A DNA stretch of 64,000 nt, from NCBI GenBank assembly GCA_023055425.1, contig JALGPY010000009.1, forward strand, positions 32,717,275 through 32,781,274. Reading direction: 5' to 3'. Below the pieces are notes generated by a model that had not been told where the DNA came from, made no database searches, and worked only from the letters and a program-made list of their open reading frames with translations. The stretch's first letter is position 1. Every line of letters starts with the position of its first letter. Below, piece by piece: positions 10,786-22,486 of the stretch. The translations under genes were made by a program, and so were the position numbers. Origin of the DNA: Linanthus parryae (taxonomy: Eukaryota; Streptophyta; Magnoliopsida; Ericales; Polemoniaceae).

Positions 10786-13700
10786 ATGTCACGTTCTAGA
10801 AACGAGCCTTTGCACCCAGCACTTGAAGACCCGAAATCCTTATTGCGAGCACATAGTAGAGACAAGAGGAAAGCAAATTCAGTTCAGATGGACGAGCAAA
10901 CTAGAGCTGAGTTTGAGAGGTTCCGCAAAGGCCTGCAAGATGCGGAAGCAGCTAGAGCTGCAGTTGTGGAAGATGCAGCAAATCGAGCAAGGGAGACTGA
11001 GCAGCTTAAGGCTCAAATGGCTGAGATGCAGGCAATGATTGATCGCATGAACCCCCCAAATCCACAACAACTCCCTGGTGCGGAAATAGTTGATAGAAAC
11101 AATGGAGGAGTTAATGGTCGAAACAACGGTGGCAATGGGAATAATGGGGGCAATAATCAGAACAATAACGGCCGAAATGCGGTAGAGCAAGTCAACAATG
11201 CTGAGGAGGATGAACGTCCTTTGGTGGACTACTTCAGGACTACACCGGAGGGATATCAGCCCACCATTGTCAGGCCGCAGATTAATGCCGCGCATTTTGA
11301 GATTCGCCAACCGTTGATCAATATGGTTAGGGATGAATGCTTATTCACTGGAGCCCCGAGTGATGATCCACATCAACACTTTCTCAATTTCGAGAAGATT
11401 ACTTCTACCATGTATGACCAGAGAGTTCCAATCGAGACGATAAAGCTCATGCTTTTCCCCTTCTCTTTATCGGGAAAAGCAAAGACATGGCTTATGGAAC
11501 TTCCAGCAGGCAGCATAGTTACATGGGCAGATTGTAGCAGAGATTTTCTCAGGAAGTATCTTCCACCATCTAAGGTTGCTCAACGGATGGCTGATATAAC
11601 CAAATTTACACAGCAGGAAGATGATTCTCTGGGAGACACGAGGAGAAAGTTCAACCAGCTCCTTCGCAGATGCCCTACTCACGGAGAGCCATGGTACAAA
11701 CTTCTGCATTACTTTTATAATGCTTTGGACAGAGAGACTGCTAGTGAACTGGATATGATGGCTCAAGGAAATTTTATGGGAATGGGATTACAGATATGTC
11801 GTGATCTGCTAGATAATGTAGCAAAACGTGAATCCACGAGGTCTGAGACTGGTAGAAACACGAAATCAGATGGGGCATTGGTTAGTAAGATTGAGTCCAT
11901 GGTGGAACAGAAATTTGAACATCAGATGGCAGTGATGACTTCGGCTTTCAGTAATTTGAATCCATCGGCACAAGTGAAGTCTGTGGGAGAGATGGTAGCA
12001 GATGCAAATCAGGGATATGGGGATGGTATTGAAGACGTGAACTACATGGGTCAACCAAGACAGCAGCAATGGCCAAACACCTATCATCCCAACAATCGCA
12101 ATCACCCCAACTTCAGCTATGCCAATCCGAATAGTGGATTATATGCGCCAGGTGAAAGGCCAAATGTTCCTTACCAAGCTCAGAGACAGGTTCCACAACA
12201 ACAGGCTCCACCTCCACCCTCAGAAGAAAAGGATACAAACGCGATGTTGAGGAAACTGTTAGCTAGCAATGATATGATTGAGAGCAAAATAGTCGCAATG
12301 GAAGCTTCGCTAAAGAGCCATGAAACACAGATTGGCCAAATAGCCAATCAGAATACTTGCCTTCCACCTGGTATGCTTCCGTCCAACACTATTACTCCAA
12401 CTAAGTAGTTGAAGGCTATTACTACTCGCAGTGGGACCACTACCCAGGATCCCCCATATCCTACCCATGCGCGAGCTGAGGCGACTAAGGCCACTGAAAA
12501 AGCCTTGGATGTAGAGATTCCCGTGCCTACCGTGATTCCCCAATCAAAGGACACGGTGAGGAAGTCGGATGAGAAACAGAAGCCAAAGGAAGAGTATAGT
12601 GTGCGTGTGCCATACATGCAGAGATTGAAGAGTCAAGAGGATGCCAAGCACTTCAAGAAGTTTGTAGATATCTTCAAGAAGTTGCATATCAATATTCCTT
12701 TTGCGGAGGCCATTTCGCAAATGCCTAAATATGCTAAATTTCTTAAGGACCTCCTCTCTAATAGGAGGCGCATGGATGATTTTGAAACCGTGACTCTGAA
12801 TGAGGAGTGTAGCGCAGTTTTGCAAAAGACGTTACCAAAGAAGATGAAAGATCCGGGGGGTTTCATTATTCCTGTGACATTGGGAGATGCGTTTCATGGG
12901 AGGACATTATGTGATCTTGGTGCAAGTATCAATTTAATGTCCACATCAGTTTTTGAGCAACTTGATGTGGGAGATCCTAAGCCTACCAGGATGTGCTTGC
13001 AGATGGCTGATCGCACTATAAAACGCCCCAGGGGTGTTTTAGAGGATGTATTAGTGAGAGTTGAAGGACTCATCTTCCCAGCGGATTTTGTGATCCTAGA
13101 CATGGAGGCCGACGATGATGTTCCTCTTATTTTGGGCCGCCCATTCCTGGCCACTGGGAGGACTATCATTGATGTGGCCAATGGAGAGCTGACTATGCAG
13201 ATCAACGATGAGAATGTGGCCCTCAATGTATTTGAGGCTATGAAGTTTCCCGCATATGCGGTAAGCGAGCAGTGCTTTGGTGTAGAGGCATATACGCTGG
13301 AAGAAGAGGACGATATTTTGTTGGAGCAACTATATGAGGAGCTTGCTCTACTTGATTCCAGCGAGAAAGAGCAAGCCTTAGATGTTCATTGGCGCCAGCC
13401 ACTACATCTCTTTAATGAGGGAAGCAGGAAGATTCTTACTCCTTCTCTTATTACTGCTCCTGTTTTAGAATTAAAGCCTTTACCTGTGCATCTGAAATAT
13501 TTGTACTTGGGATCTAATGAGACTTTACCTGTGATTGTGTCTGCATGTTTGGACAGGGAACAGGAGGAGCAGCTTCTCAAGGTACTACAGGAGAGAAAGG
13601 AAGCTATGGGATGGACCATAGCAGATATCAAGGGGATCAGCCCCACAGTCTGCCAGCACAAGATTCGGCTCATGGAAGATAAGAAGCCGGTAGTTCAGTC

Positions 13701-16360
13701 TCAGCGCCGCCTCAATCCGCACATGCAGGAGGTGGTGAAGAAAGAGGTGCTTAAATGGTTGGAGGCGGGCATCATTTATCCGATCTCCGACAGCATATGG
13801 ACTAGCCCGGTGCAGTGTGTCCCTAAGAAGGGAGGTATAACTGCGGTGGAAGGGGAAAAAGGTGATCAGATTGCCACTCGTACTGTTACTGGGTGGAGAG
13901 TTTGCATGGATTACCGCAAGCTCAATGATGCCACTTGGAAGGATCATTTTGCCCTCCCATTCGTTGATAAGATGCTTGATAGCTTGGCCCGTCATTCTCA
14001 CTATTGCTTTTTGGATGGATACTCTGGGTACAACCAGATAGCAATTGAGCCATCTGACCAGGAGAAGACGAAATTCACTTGTCCTTATGGGACCTTTGCT
14101 TTTAGACGCATGCCTTTTGGGTTATGCAACGCACCTGCTACGTTTCAGAGGTGTATGATGTCGATCTTCTCTGACATGATGGAGCCGAATTTCGCGTTAT
14201 TCATGGATGACTTCTCGCTCTATGGTGACGGATTCGAAGGCTGCCTGCAACAGTTGGCCCGGGTTTTGGATAGATGCATTGACACCAACCTAGTGCTCAA
14301 CTGGGAGAAGTGTCACTTCATGGTTACTGAGGGTATTGTTTTGGGCCACAAGATCTCCAGCAAAGGTTTAGAGGTGGATAGAGCCAAGATCGAGGTGATT
14401 GAGAAGCTTCCTTACCCTACCTCTATCAAAGGGGTAAGGAGTTTCTTGGGACATGCAGGGTTCTATCGGAGCTTCATTAAAGATTTCTCAAAGATCACGA
14501 AGCCTTTGTCTGGATTGCTTGAGAAGGATGCAGTCTTTGATTTTAATACGGAGTGCAAGTCAGCTTTTGATTTGCTCAAGGAAAAGTTGATTAGCGCACC
14601 CATCATTGCCACACCAGACTGGACCCTACCATTTGAGCTCATGTGTGATGCTAGTGACTATGCGGTGGGAGCAGTTCTGGGCCAGCGGAAAGATAAGGTA
14701 GCTCACGTCATTTATTATGCCATTCGTACTCTTAATGATGCACAGGTTAATTATGCTACCACGGAGAAAGAAATGTTGGCCATCATATTTGCGTTGGACA
14801 AGTTTCGTCCATATCTTGTGGGTTCTCAGGTGACGATTTTCACGGACCATTCAGCCCTCAAGTATCTTCTCACCAATAAGGACGCCAATCCAAGATTGAT
14901 CCGGTGGGTTTTATTAATGCAAGAGTTCGATGTGAGGATCAAATATAAAAAGGGGGTAGAGAATGTGGTTGCGGACCACTTGTCAAGACTGGAGAACGAT
15001 AAGCATGAAGATTTTCCTATTCGAGAGGATTTTCTAGATGAGCAGCTTATGGTTGTAGTTGCAGCTGTGCCTTGGTTTGCTGACTTGGCAAATTTCAAGG
15101 CACTAAACATTGTACCCAAGGATATGAGTTACCACCAGAGGAAGAAATTCTTTGCAGACGCACGACAATACTTCTGGGATGATCCTTATATGTTCAAGCG
15201 GGGGGCGGATAATGTATTGCGGAGGTGTGTTGCAGAGCCGGACACGTTAGAGATTCTCAGACACTGCCACGATTTGAATTGTGGGGGTCATTTCGGCAAA
15301 TCACGCACAGTCACTAAGGTACTTCAGAGCGGTTTCTTTTGACCTACATTGCATAAAGATGCCCATCTATTTGTACAGCAATGTGACCGGTGTCAGAGAA
15401 CCGGCAATATTTCCAACCGGAATGAGATGCCTCAAAATTTTGTGTTGGAGGTGGAGCCATTTGACGTATGGGGCATAGAATTTATGGGCCCCTTACCATC
15501 TTCACTTGGTAATCTCTATATCCTTTTAGCTGTTGATTATGTGACCAAGTGGGTCGAAGCTCTGGCGTGTCCAAAGAATGATAGTGCTACAGTTGAGAGA
15601 TTCTTGCGCAAGAATATATTCACAAGGTTTGGAACACCTAGAGCCATTATTAGCGATGAGGGATCACACTTTGTGAAAAAGGTATTTGCCAATACCTTGA
15701 GCAAGTATGGGGTAAAGACACACAAGATCTCATTGGCCTATCATCCACAATCCAATGGGAAAGCTGAAGTGTCCAATCGAGAGATCAAGGGGATTTTAGA
15801 GAAGACTGTCAATCCGGGACGCAAAGATTAGTTCCTACACTTGGATGATAGTTTATGGGCGTATCGAACAGCGTACAAGACTCCCTTGGGCATGTCTTCC
15901 TACCAGCTCGTTTTTGGGAAATCGTGCCATCTCCCTGTGGAACTTGAGCGCAAAGCGTTTTGGGCGCTAAAGAAGTTGAACATGGATGCCAAGCTCTCTG
16001 GTGAGAAAAGGAAGCAGACATTGCTGGAGGTAGAAGAATTCAGACTGATGGCATATCAAAGTGCCAAGATCTACAAAGAGAGGACCAAGCAATGGCATGA
16101 CAAGCACATTATTCCACGAGACTTCAGAGTGGGCTAAAAGGTACTGATCTTCAATGCATGTCTGAAATTATTTCCGCGCAAGATGAAGTCACGATGGAGT
16201 GGTCAATTCACAATTACTGAGGTTGACCCATGGGGATCGCTCGAGGTAGAAGCTGAGAATGGGAACAGGTTCAAAGTAAATGGACAGCGAGCAAAGTCGT
16301 ACGTGGATGGGAATTTCATTGGGGTGATTGAGAGCCTCAAACCGATTCCCGATATCTGAG
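10786..16360 (+). pseudogene. Athila gag-pol polyprotein with four in-frame stops
   Basis: A single frame of 1858 codons. Gag (about residues 1-540) has an N-terminal coiled-coil-like stretch, an Asn/Gly-rich linker and a retrotransposon-gag core with WADCSRDFLRKYLPP. Protease shows CDLGASINLM; RT has CMDYRKLND and the FMDDFSLYG active site; RNase H has CDASDYAVGAVLGQ; integrase has its HHCC finger and SDEGSHF and [10 protein letters not shown] motifs. Stops at 12406 (TAG), 15340 (TGA), 15829 (TAG) and 16135 (TAA) break it without loss of frame. Each is one C-to-T or G-to-A change from a sense codon. The first integrase catalytic Asp is Glu here (GIEFMGP, near 15477). ATG at 10786 was chosen as the first Met before the conserved gag. 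Confidence 0.92.
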
Positions 16361-18608
16361 CTTATTTGAGGTAACTGGTTCGCGCCGTCGACCTTAAATT
16401 ATAAAGCGCTTGTTGGGAGGCAACCCAACCTATTTACTGCATACTATAGATTTCAATACTGTCTTGTTTTTTTATTCTGTTCTAAATATTTGGGAGGTGC
16501 GAGAGAGTGGATTTAATATGAGTATGTGCAGGAATTTTAGGTGGAAGGCCTATTCCGGATCCCCCTTCTTGATGCGCGAGTGAAGAATTGCACGAAAAAC
16601 GAGAAAGAGCATACCAAAATGCGTATCGGGACCCGGAATGAAGAAATAGATGATTGACGCCATTCCTACACTTACTCAACACACGCACCTGGGGAAGATC
16701 AAGTTCCCAGACTCCCCGTCTTGATATACGCAAATAAGACGTAAAGAAATTGGGAAAGCTGGCACAATAGCACGAATTACGAGGTAAATTTTTGAGGATA
16801 GGACTGTGAGCTAATTTGAACAATGCCATAGTGTGGGGGTGGTCGAGAGCTTTCTATGGATAGGTGGATCGCGTCTATCGGAGTCCGGACGAAGAAGTTA
16901 TGCCAAAAAGGATGTTGAGCAAGCTAAAAGGCGTCCAAAAAGCGTCCGGAATTGCCAAACAGGTCTTTGGAATGATCAAATTGAAGAATAAAGGGTTCCC
17001 CGGACATTGGGAATCTTTTATAACATAAATGGAGTCTTGAGGTCGAGGAGATCCATGACAAAGCAAAGAAAGGAGCAACAAAGACGAAAAAGGATGCTAA
17101 AAGGCGTCCAAAAGCATCCGGAAATGCAAAACGAGCCTTTGGAAGCGCAAAATTGAAGAATGATAGGTTCCCCGAACTTTGGGAATTTTTCTACATTAGC
17201 AGAGATCCCGCACTCCCCATCTTGATGAAGGTGATTGCAAAATTTTGAAGAACGCGATGAATTTGGCACATTTTTGATATTTTTCGCGTAATTGGGCGAT
17301 AATTGAGAAAAGGCGGGAAAACGATCCGGAAACTGAAGACATACGCCTAAAAAGGATCCAAAGGTGCAAAACTCACACTCATCGGAGTTCGGGATCAAAA
17401 TACGAGGTAAAGGTTATATTTTGGCTAGTAAAAATTTTTCCCTGCACAAAAGTAATCGTGCGATTACCTTGAGGTAATCATACGTTTACTTTTGACTTAG
17501 AATTTTTTTTGGGTGGATTGATTGAGAAAAGTTTATTATCAGTCGTACGAGGTAATCGTACAAAGTGATCGCACGATTACTTTAAAGTAACCGTACGATT
17601 ACTTTAAAGTAATCGCACGATTACCTTAAAGTAATCGTACGATCACTTCCAAGTAATCGTACGATTACTTTTGACTTACAAATTTTTTTGGGATGAACTT
17701 TGAAATAAAACTCACTGATCAGTCGTACCCAAGTAATCGCACTATTACTTTCAAGTAATCGTACGATTAATTAAAAGTAATCGCACGATTACTTCTCAAA
17801 AGTCAGTATCACGGGTAAAAACAATTTTTTTCTCATTCTTTCCAAACCCTCCTCCTTCGACTTCGTCTTCTTCTCTCTGCCATCTCCACCACATCCACCA
17901 TCACTCCAGCCTCCACCACCTCCACTTCACCCGACCACCGCCGTCCGTCCTCCTCGCCAACACCACAGCCTTCGTCCTCCACCATCACTTCACCCGACCA
18001 CCACAGCGCCGAAACTGCGACCGCCATTGAATCTCACCCCCAATTACTTCCGCCGCTCCTTCACACAGCCACACCTACTGCAAATCTCCGGCGAGAGAGA
18101 GAGCAAGCCATTGTTCTGAAGCTAAAGGTTGGTTGGTGGAAAGTAATTGAGAAGACAAAAGCTAGGGTTCCGAAAACTCCAATCCGAAATTCAAGTTGAT
18201 TGAGGTCAATTTGGAAGAAATTGGTTTAGGGGTTTCGACGGGGACACCGCAAGGAGCAAAAGGCACAAATTGATTGCAAAATTTGAAGAAAAATTTTTCC
18301 GACGACCAAATCGGTCCTTCTTGTCGGACGAATCTGAATTTTTGTGCCTGTAAGACTAGCTCCGGGCACGTAGGTACGTCCTAATTTCTCTCGCAATTAA
18401 ATTTTATCGAGTCTTAGGAACAAATTGAGTAAAAGCCCATTTTAATTTTTGTTGCGCTTAGTAGCGTGCTTGGGGGCGATTGCTTAGAGTCCTAGGATTA
18501 CGTGCTTACATGCTACATGCTTAATATCTGTTACACTTCTTGTCATTGTGCACTTCATTGAATTTTGTCACGTTAATTGCTTGATTGTTATACTTGCATT
18601 TGGTCAAA
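16361..18608 (+). other. Athila spacer between pol and the 3' ORF
   Basis: Noncoding internal sequence. It holds degenerate repeats about 180 bp apart (about 16904-17035 and 17087-17210) that share AAAAAGGATG, AAAAGGCGTCCAAAA and GGTTCCCCG. The palindrome cluster at 17452-17795 follows, then a pyrimidine-rich, TCC/ACC-rich stretch (about 17840-18070) and a leader-like part before the ATG at 18609. Long spacers here are usual in Athila. Confidence 0.75.
17452..17795. repeat. Cluster of GTAATCGTACGATTAC-type palindromes in Athila spacer
   Basis: About ten perfect or near-perfect copies of the self-complementary 16-mer lie here, for example GTAATCGTGCGATTAC at 17452-17467 and a perfect copy at 17653-17668. 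They are often joined by TTTAAA or TTCCAA and variants in which TAC becomes CAC. The same word forms a second cluster in the right LTR (22839-22979). Confidence 0.9.
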
Positions 18609-20162
18609 ATGAGCAAACGTGCTAGAACAAGTCGTGATGAGGACCCCGATTATACATTACCCGGGGCGAGTGGGGTGGCAGAACCCGAGAGTGAGTCTGA
18701 TTCTGATGGGGGTAACCCGGGTGCCCAATTGGTCATCCCGTTATCCCCTGACCTTAGGGTTTTCAATACACCCGTTCCATCCCAATTCACCCCACTTCGA
18801 AAGGGTCGTAGTGATAAGCCGGATGACAAAAAGCTGGAAATCGATAGGGGCGGGATCTTTTGCGACTATAGGTTTATTTCGGCGAATGCCCATGGTTTTT
18901 ACACAGGGAACCCTAGGATTAATAGAGGTGTCCAGGCCGAGAGAGTCTTTCCACTTGAGGGAGTGCCTGAGGACCTACAAAAGGTCGCGAAGACCGAGAA
19001 CTTTGTGGGGGTGGATGAGGTTAGTGAAAGAGAAAGCCAGTTCTGCACTGACTCGTGAGATTTATGCGAATGCGAACCACACCGATGAGGGTGAGACATC
19101 TAGGCTCAATGACCTTCGTGTGATTTATTGTCGTCGGAACTGGCTAGTTTTGTCTTCTGAGCGCATCGCCGCAGCACTTCAGTGGCCCCCGTTGACAGAG
19201 CCCTGTCAATTTAAGATTTATCTGCTGAAAGACCAGCACACGCTCATTAATGAGGTTTCGGCCTTTTGTTTTGCAGGAGTGCCAGGAGCCGACTGGGATA
19301 GGTCTAAAACCAATACCAGACATTGGAAGATCCCAGTCGGATACTTGCTGCCTAAACCAAGGTGGCTCATTGAGATCTTGAAGTCGTGGGTGTTGGGAGT
19401 TTCGGCTCCAAATTATGTTGACTTTGAGGTGTGTCTCATGGCTCTTTGTCTATCCAGGGGGCATCGGATAGACATTCCTAGGCGGATCTTCCTGTATTTT
19501 CACGAAAGGTTTGAACCAAAAAATAGGAAGTCTGCGGGCCATAGTTTCTTACTCATGCACTTAGCTAAGGATTGCGGGGCCAACGTGCCTAAGGATGAGA
19601 GAGACCTCATCCCAAAGGTCCGAGAATGTTTGACAAAATCCCGGACCCGTTGAAAGATGTAGTTGTGATGGAGGCAGGGACCAGTTCTAGACCTCCTAAA
19701 GGAAAGGCTAAGAAAAGAGCCTCTTCCTCGCGAGCAGCTCCTGCTCCTCCAGCTCCTGCTCCTCCAGCTCCTACTCCTCCAATTCCACCTCAGCCTGTAC
19801 CTCCACCTGTCATTGACCCTGGCCAGCCGAGTGTGAGCTTAGCAGACTTAATGGCCGAGTTGAGGCTGACCAGGACCATGACCCTCACATCCCAGGGTCG
19901 AGCCCGTGACCATGTTGCTGACATGATTGCTAGGAAGTTTGAGCATCATCGCAGTAGCATGCGTAACTTAGGACAGGGAATACGTCAGGTGAGTCTGCAT
20001 CAGCACTGTCAGGACCAGTGGCTAGAGGCATTTGCCACTCATGTCGGATTCCCGAGAGACCAGTGGCCTAGTGGCCAAGAGACTTACCCGGGAGCTTACG
20101 AGTACCATTCGGATGCCTATTCTGGAGACCAGGACCAGGACGACGAGGATTCGTCCGAGTAG
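18609..20162 (+). pseudogene. Athila 3' ORF (env-like / Transposase_32-like), two frameshifts
   Basis: Starts at ATG 18609. The first part (MSKRARTSRDEDP, acidic) runs in one frame to about 19030, then the frame changes. The middle part (EIYANANHTDEG, WLVLSSERIAAALQWP, HWKIPVGYL) runs to about 19640. It then returns to the first frame for a Pro/Ala-rich linker (PAPPAPAPPAP) and an acidic C-terminus ending at 20162. The REIYANA...ALQWP pattern resembles the 'putative plant transposon protein' region found in the 3' gene of Athila and in other plant elements; its function is unknown. I see no signal peptide or transmembrane segment, so a real envelope role is doubtful. About 517 codons in total. 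Confidence 0.7.
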
Positions 20163-22486
20163 ACTTACCACCCCCTGCATTTGCATGCTGAGTCTTTTCG
20201 CTTGACCTATGCATTCGTTGAGGACAACGACGCGTTCAAGTGTGTGTGGGGGGGGGGGGGTTTCTCAGCCTTTATTAGCCAAGTCCGTTTCTGCATTCAC
20301 CAGTTGCATTTAGGTTGTTTGTGTCGTATTGTGAGTCAGTATGTGGAGTCCATGTCGTGTTTATATATAATGTGTGTGTCGTATTGTGAGTAGTGGATGT
20401 TTACATATTAGTGCACGTTTTATTTAATTGAGTCCACCTACCCAAATTGAGTTAGTTTCGAGTCTTTCGAGTCGGCCCATGCATATAGAGTAGGAAATAT
20501 TATATATATATATATATAAAATGAAAAAAAAAATTAAAAAAATTTGAAAATTGAGAAAGGGCAATCAAAAGAAGCTTGAATTTGAAAAATCGATGAGTGG
20601 GAGAACTTTAGGCATAGGGTATGACTTGTGACCGAGAATGACAATGTGAGTTCCCCTTAGTATGTATAAAGAGACTTTCTTTACGGGAATACCTGCCTAT
20701 TTTAATACACTTCAATGATTTTCAAATCTAAAAGTGCGTGCCTTGTTTTCTTACAAGAGTTGAGCTAGGTGTGAGCTAAACAAGCCGAACATTCATGTGT
20801 ACGTCTTAGGTAGTCGCCAACCCGCCTCGTAGTGGCACACAGAAAAGCTGTGCGAGGTGTGTATTAGAGCACTCACTGCTTATAGAACTTACCTTGTAGG
20901 ACCACTAGTAAACCCTGTTTTGAACCTTGGATTCTTTGATAACCTCTGGACTTAGGGTGACGATTCTTGGCTTTCATCATCGATTGGTTAGAATCACCGC
21001 TTTAGTGCGTCACGAGGGTGTTTGTAGTTGAGGGGGTTCGATGAGGGAGTACTTTATGATATACTTGTGTGAGTCTTACGTATCGCATGTAATTCATTTA
21101 TGATTATCGAGGGGAATGCGAGGGTGAGTGAGAGTAGGCTTGCGCACTTCGGTGTGGCGGTGTTCCATGGCATTACAACATGGACACAGTTGAGGATAGC
21201 CGTGAGTGTGTGGCATCTAATACACACAAAAACCTGGGTTGGGGGACTTTGATAGGTGGATCGTGCTAGATACCGGATCTTACTCATCTTGGTGTAGGAG
21301 GTTTGGTTGGATTAGGCACGTGACATATACTCGATTGGCTACTTGAGAGGGGACATGGGTATATTCTAGTGTGGGGATGTCGACTTTTGACTTCGGACAT
21401 CGATATTGAGCTTGCGACGACTCCATCCCCACACGTGCTTTATTGTGTTAGCCGCTTCGTTTGTTACACCGAGGATTTCATCGATTTAGGGGGAGAGAAA
21501 TTTATTTTTGATTCATATGTGTTGATTTGGTTATTTTCTCCCCTCATTATCTTATTTTGGCTTGACACTTGGAAGACCACTCGAGATGGATATTGAAGAA
21601 GTTGTTCAGAAATTTGAGAGATAAATGAAAAAAAATCAGAAAAACTGATAAAAAAAAACAGAAAAAAAGGAGAGAAAAAAAGGAGAGATTGAATAAAGGA
21701 AGAATGGGAAGCGTTTTGGAAGATCGAGTGGAGAAGAGACTAGTTCACGAACGGGATATTTAGTTTTATGCATCTTTCATGACAATAGCCGCGGAGATCG
21801 TAATTGTACCGGGGTGTGAAGGGATCGAGGGCCGGAGATGGTGAGTTTCGGGCTTGGTTTCTATCATTGTTGTGAGGGTGTGTGAGATGTGGTAATTGTG
21901 AGAATGTGACGCTTTAGGACTCGTGTTTGATTATTATCCGATTTGTCCCTAAAGCCTCATCATTTGAACCCCGTTAGCGGATTAGGAGCTCGGACCTTGA
22001 GTGTGGCTTAGCTTAGCGTAGCCTCTTATTTATCGGCACACGCGAAGAGGTAGGTTATTCTTACACTTATTAAAGCTAGGCTTTCTATACTAACTAAGGG
22101 AAATTCGTGTTGTCGAGTTTAGTTGCAATTCATACCTCGTTCCTAGATTCTTTATCACTCCATGAGAATCGGTTTAAGCTAATTGAGATTGCCCGATCTC
22201 GCCTAAAAAGATATTTTGTGTGTATATTCGTGTTTAGTTAAGATCGAGTCATATAATTGCATTGCATCATATTGTTGCATCGTTGAGTCTTGTATTAAGT
22301 CGTTATGTGTATTGAGTCGGCTAATTGAGGTTAGTATGCAATTGGTAAGTTGAAAAGCATGTAATGGTCTTGGTTTAAATAGTTGACTCGAGAGGTGAGA
22401 TGAGAGGAGGAAGGTTCGGATGATTTTTGATAGCTTGTGATTTCGATTGTTGCTCGGAACGCGCAACGGGTAAGTGTGGGGATAGT
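20163..22486 (+). other. Athila 3' noncoding region and polypurine tract
   Basis: No credible gene. It contains a G-run (about 20247-20260), a TA repeat (about 20500-20518) and A-rich stretches near 21625-21690. It ends with GTGTGGGGATAGT (about 22475-22486), the likely polypurine tract directly before the TG of the right LTR. Confidence 0.7.

Noticed and set aside
17452..17795. Regularly repeated short palindromes resembling a CRISPR array
   Set aside because: Plant retrotransposon context, spacers are very short and themselves similar, no cas genes, and the repeats are fully palindromic.
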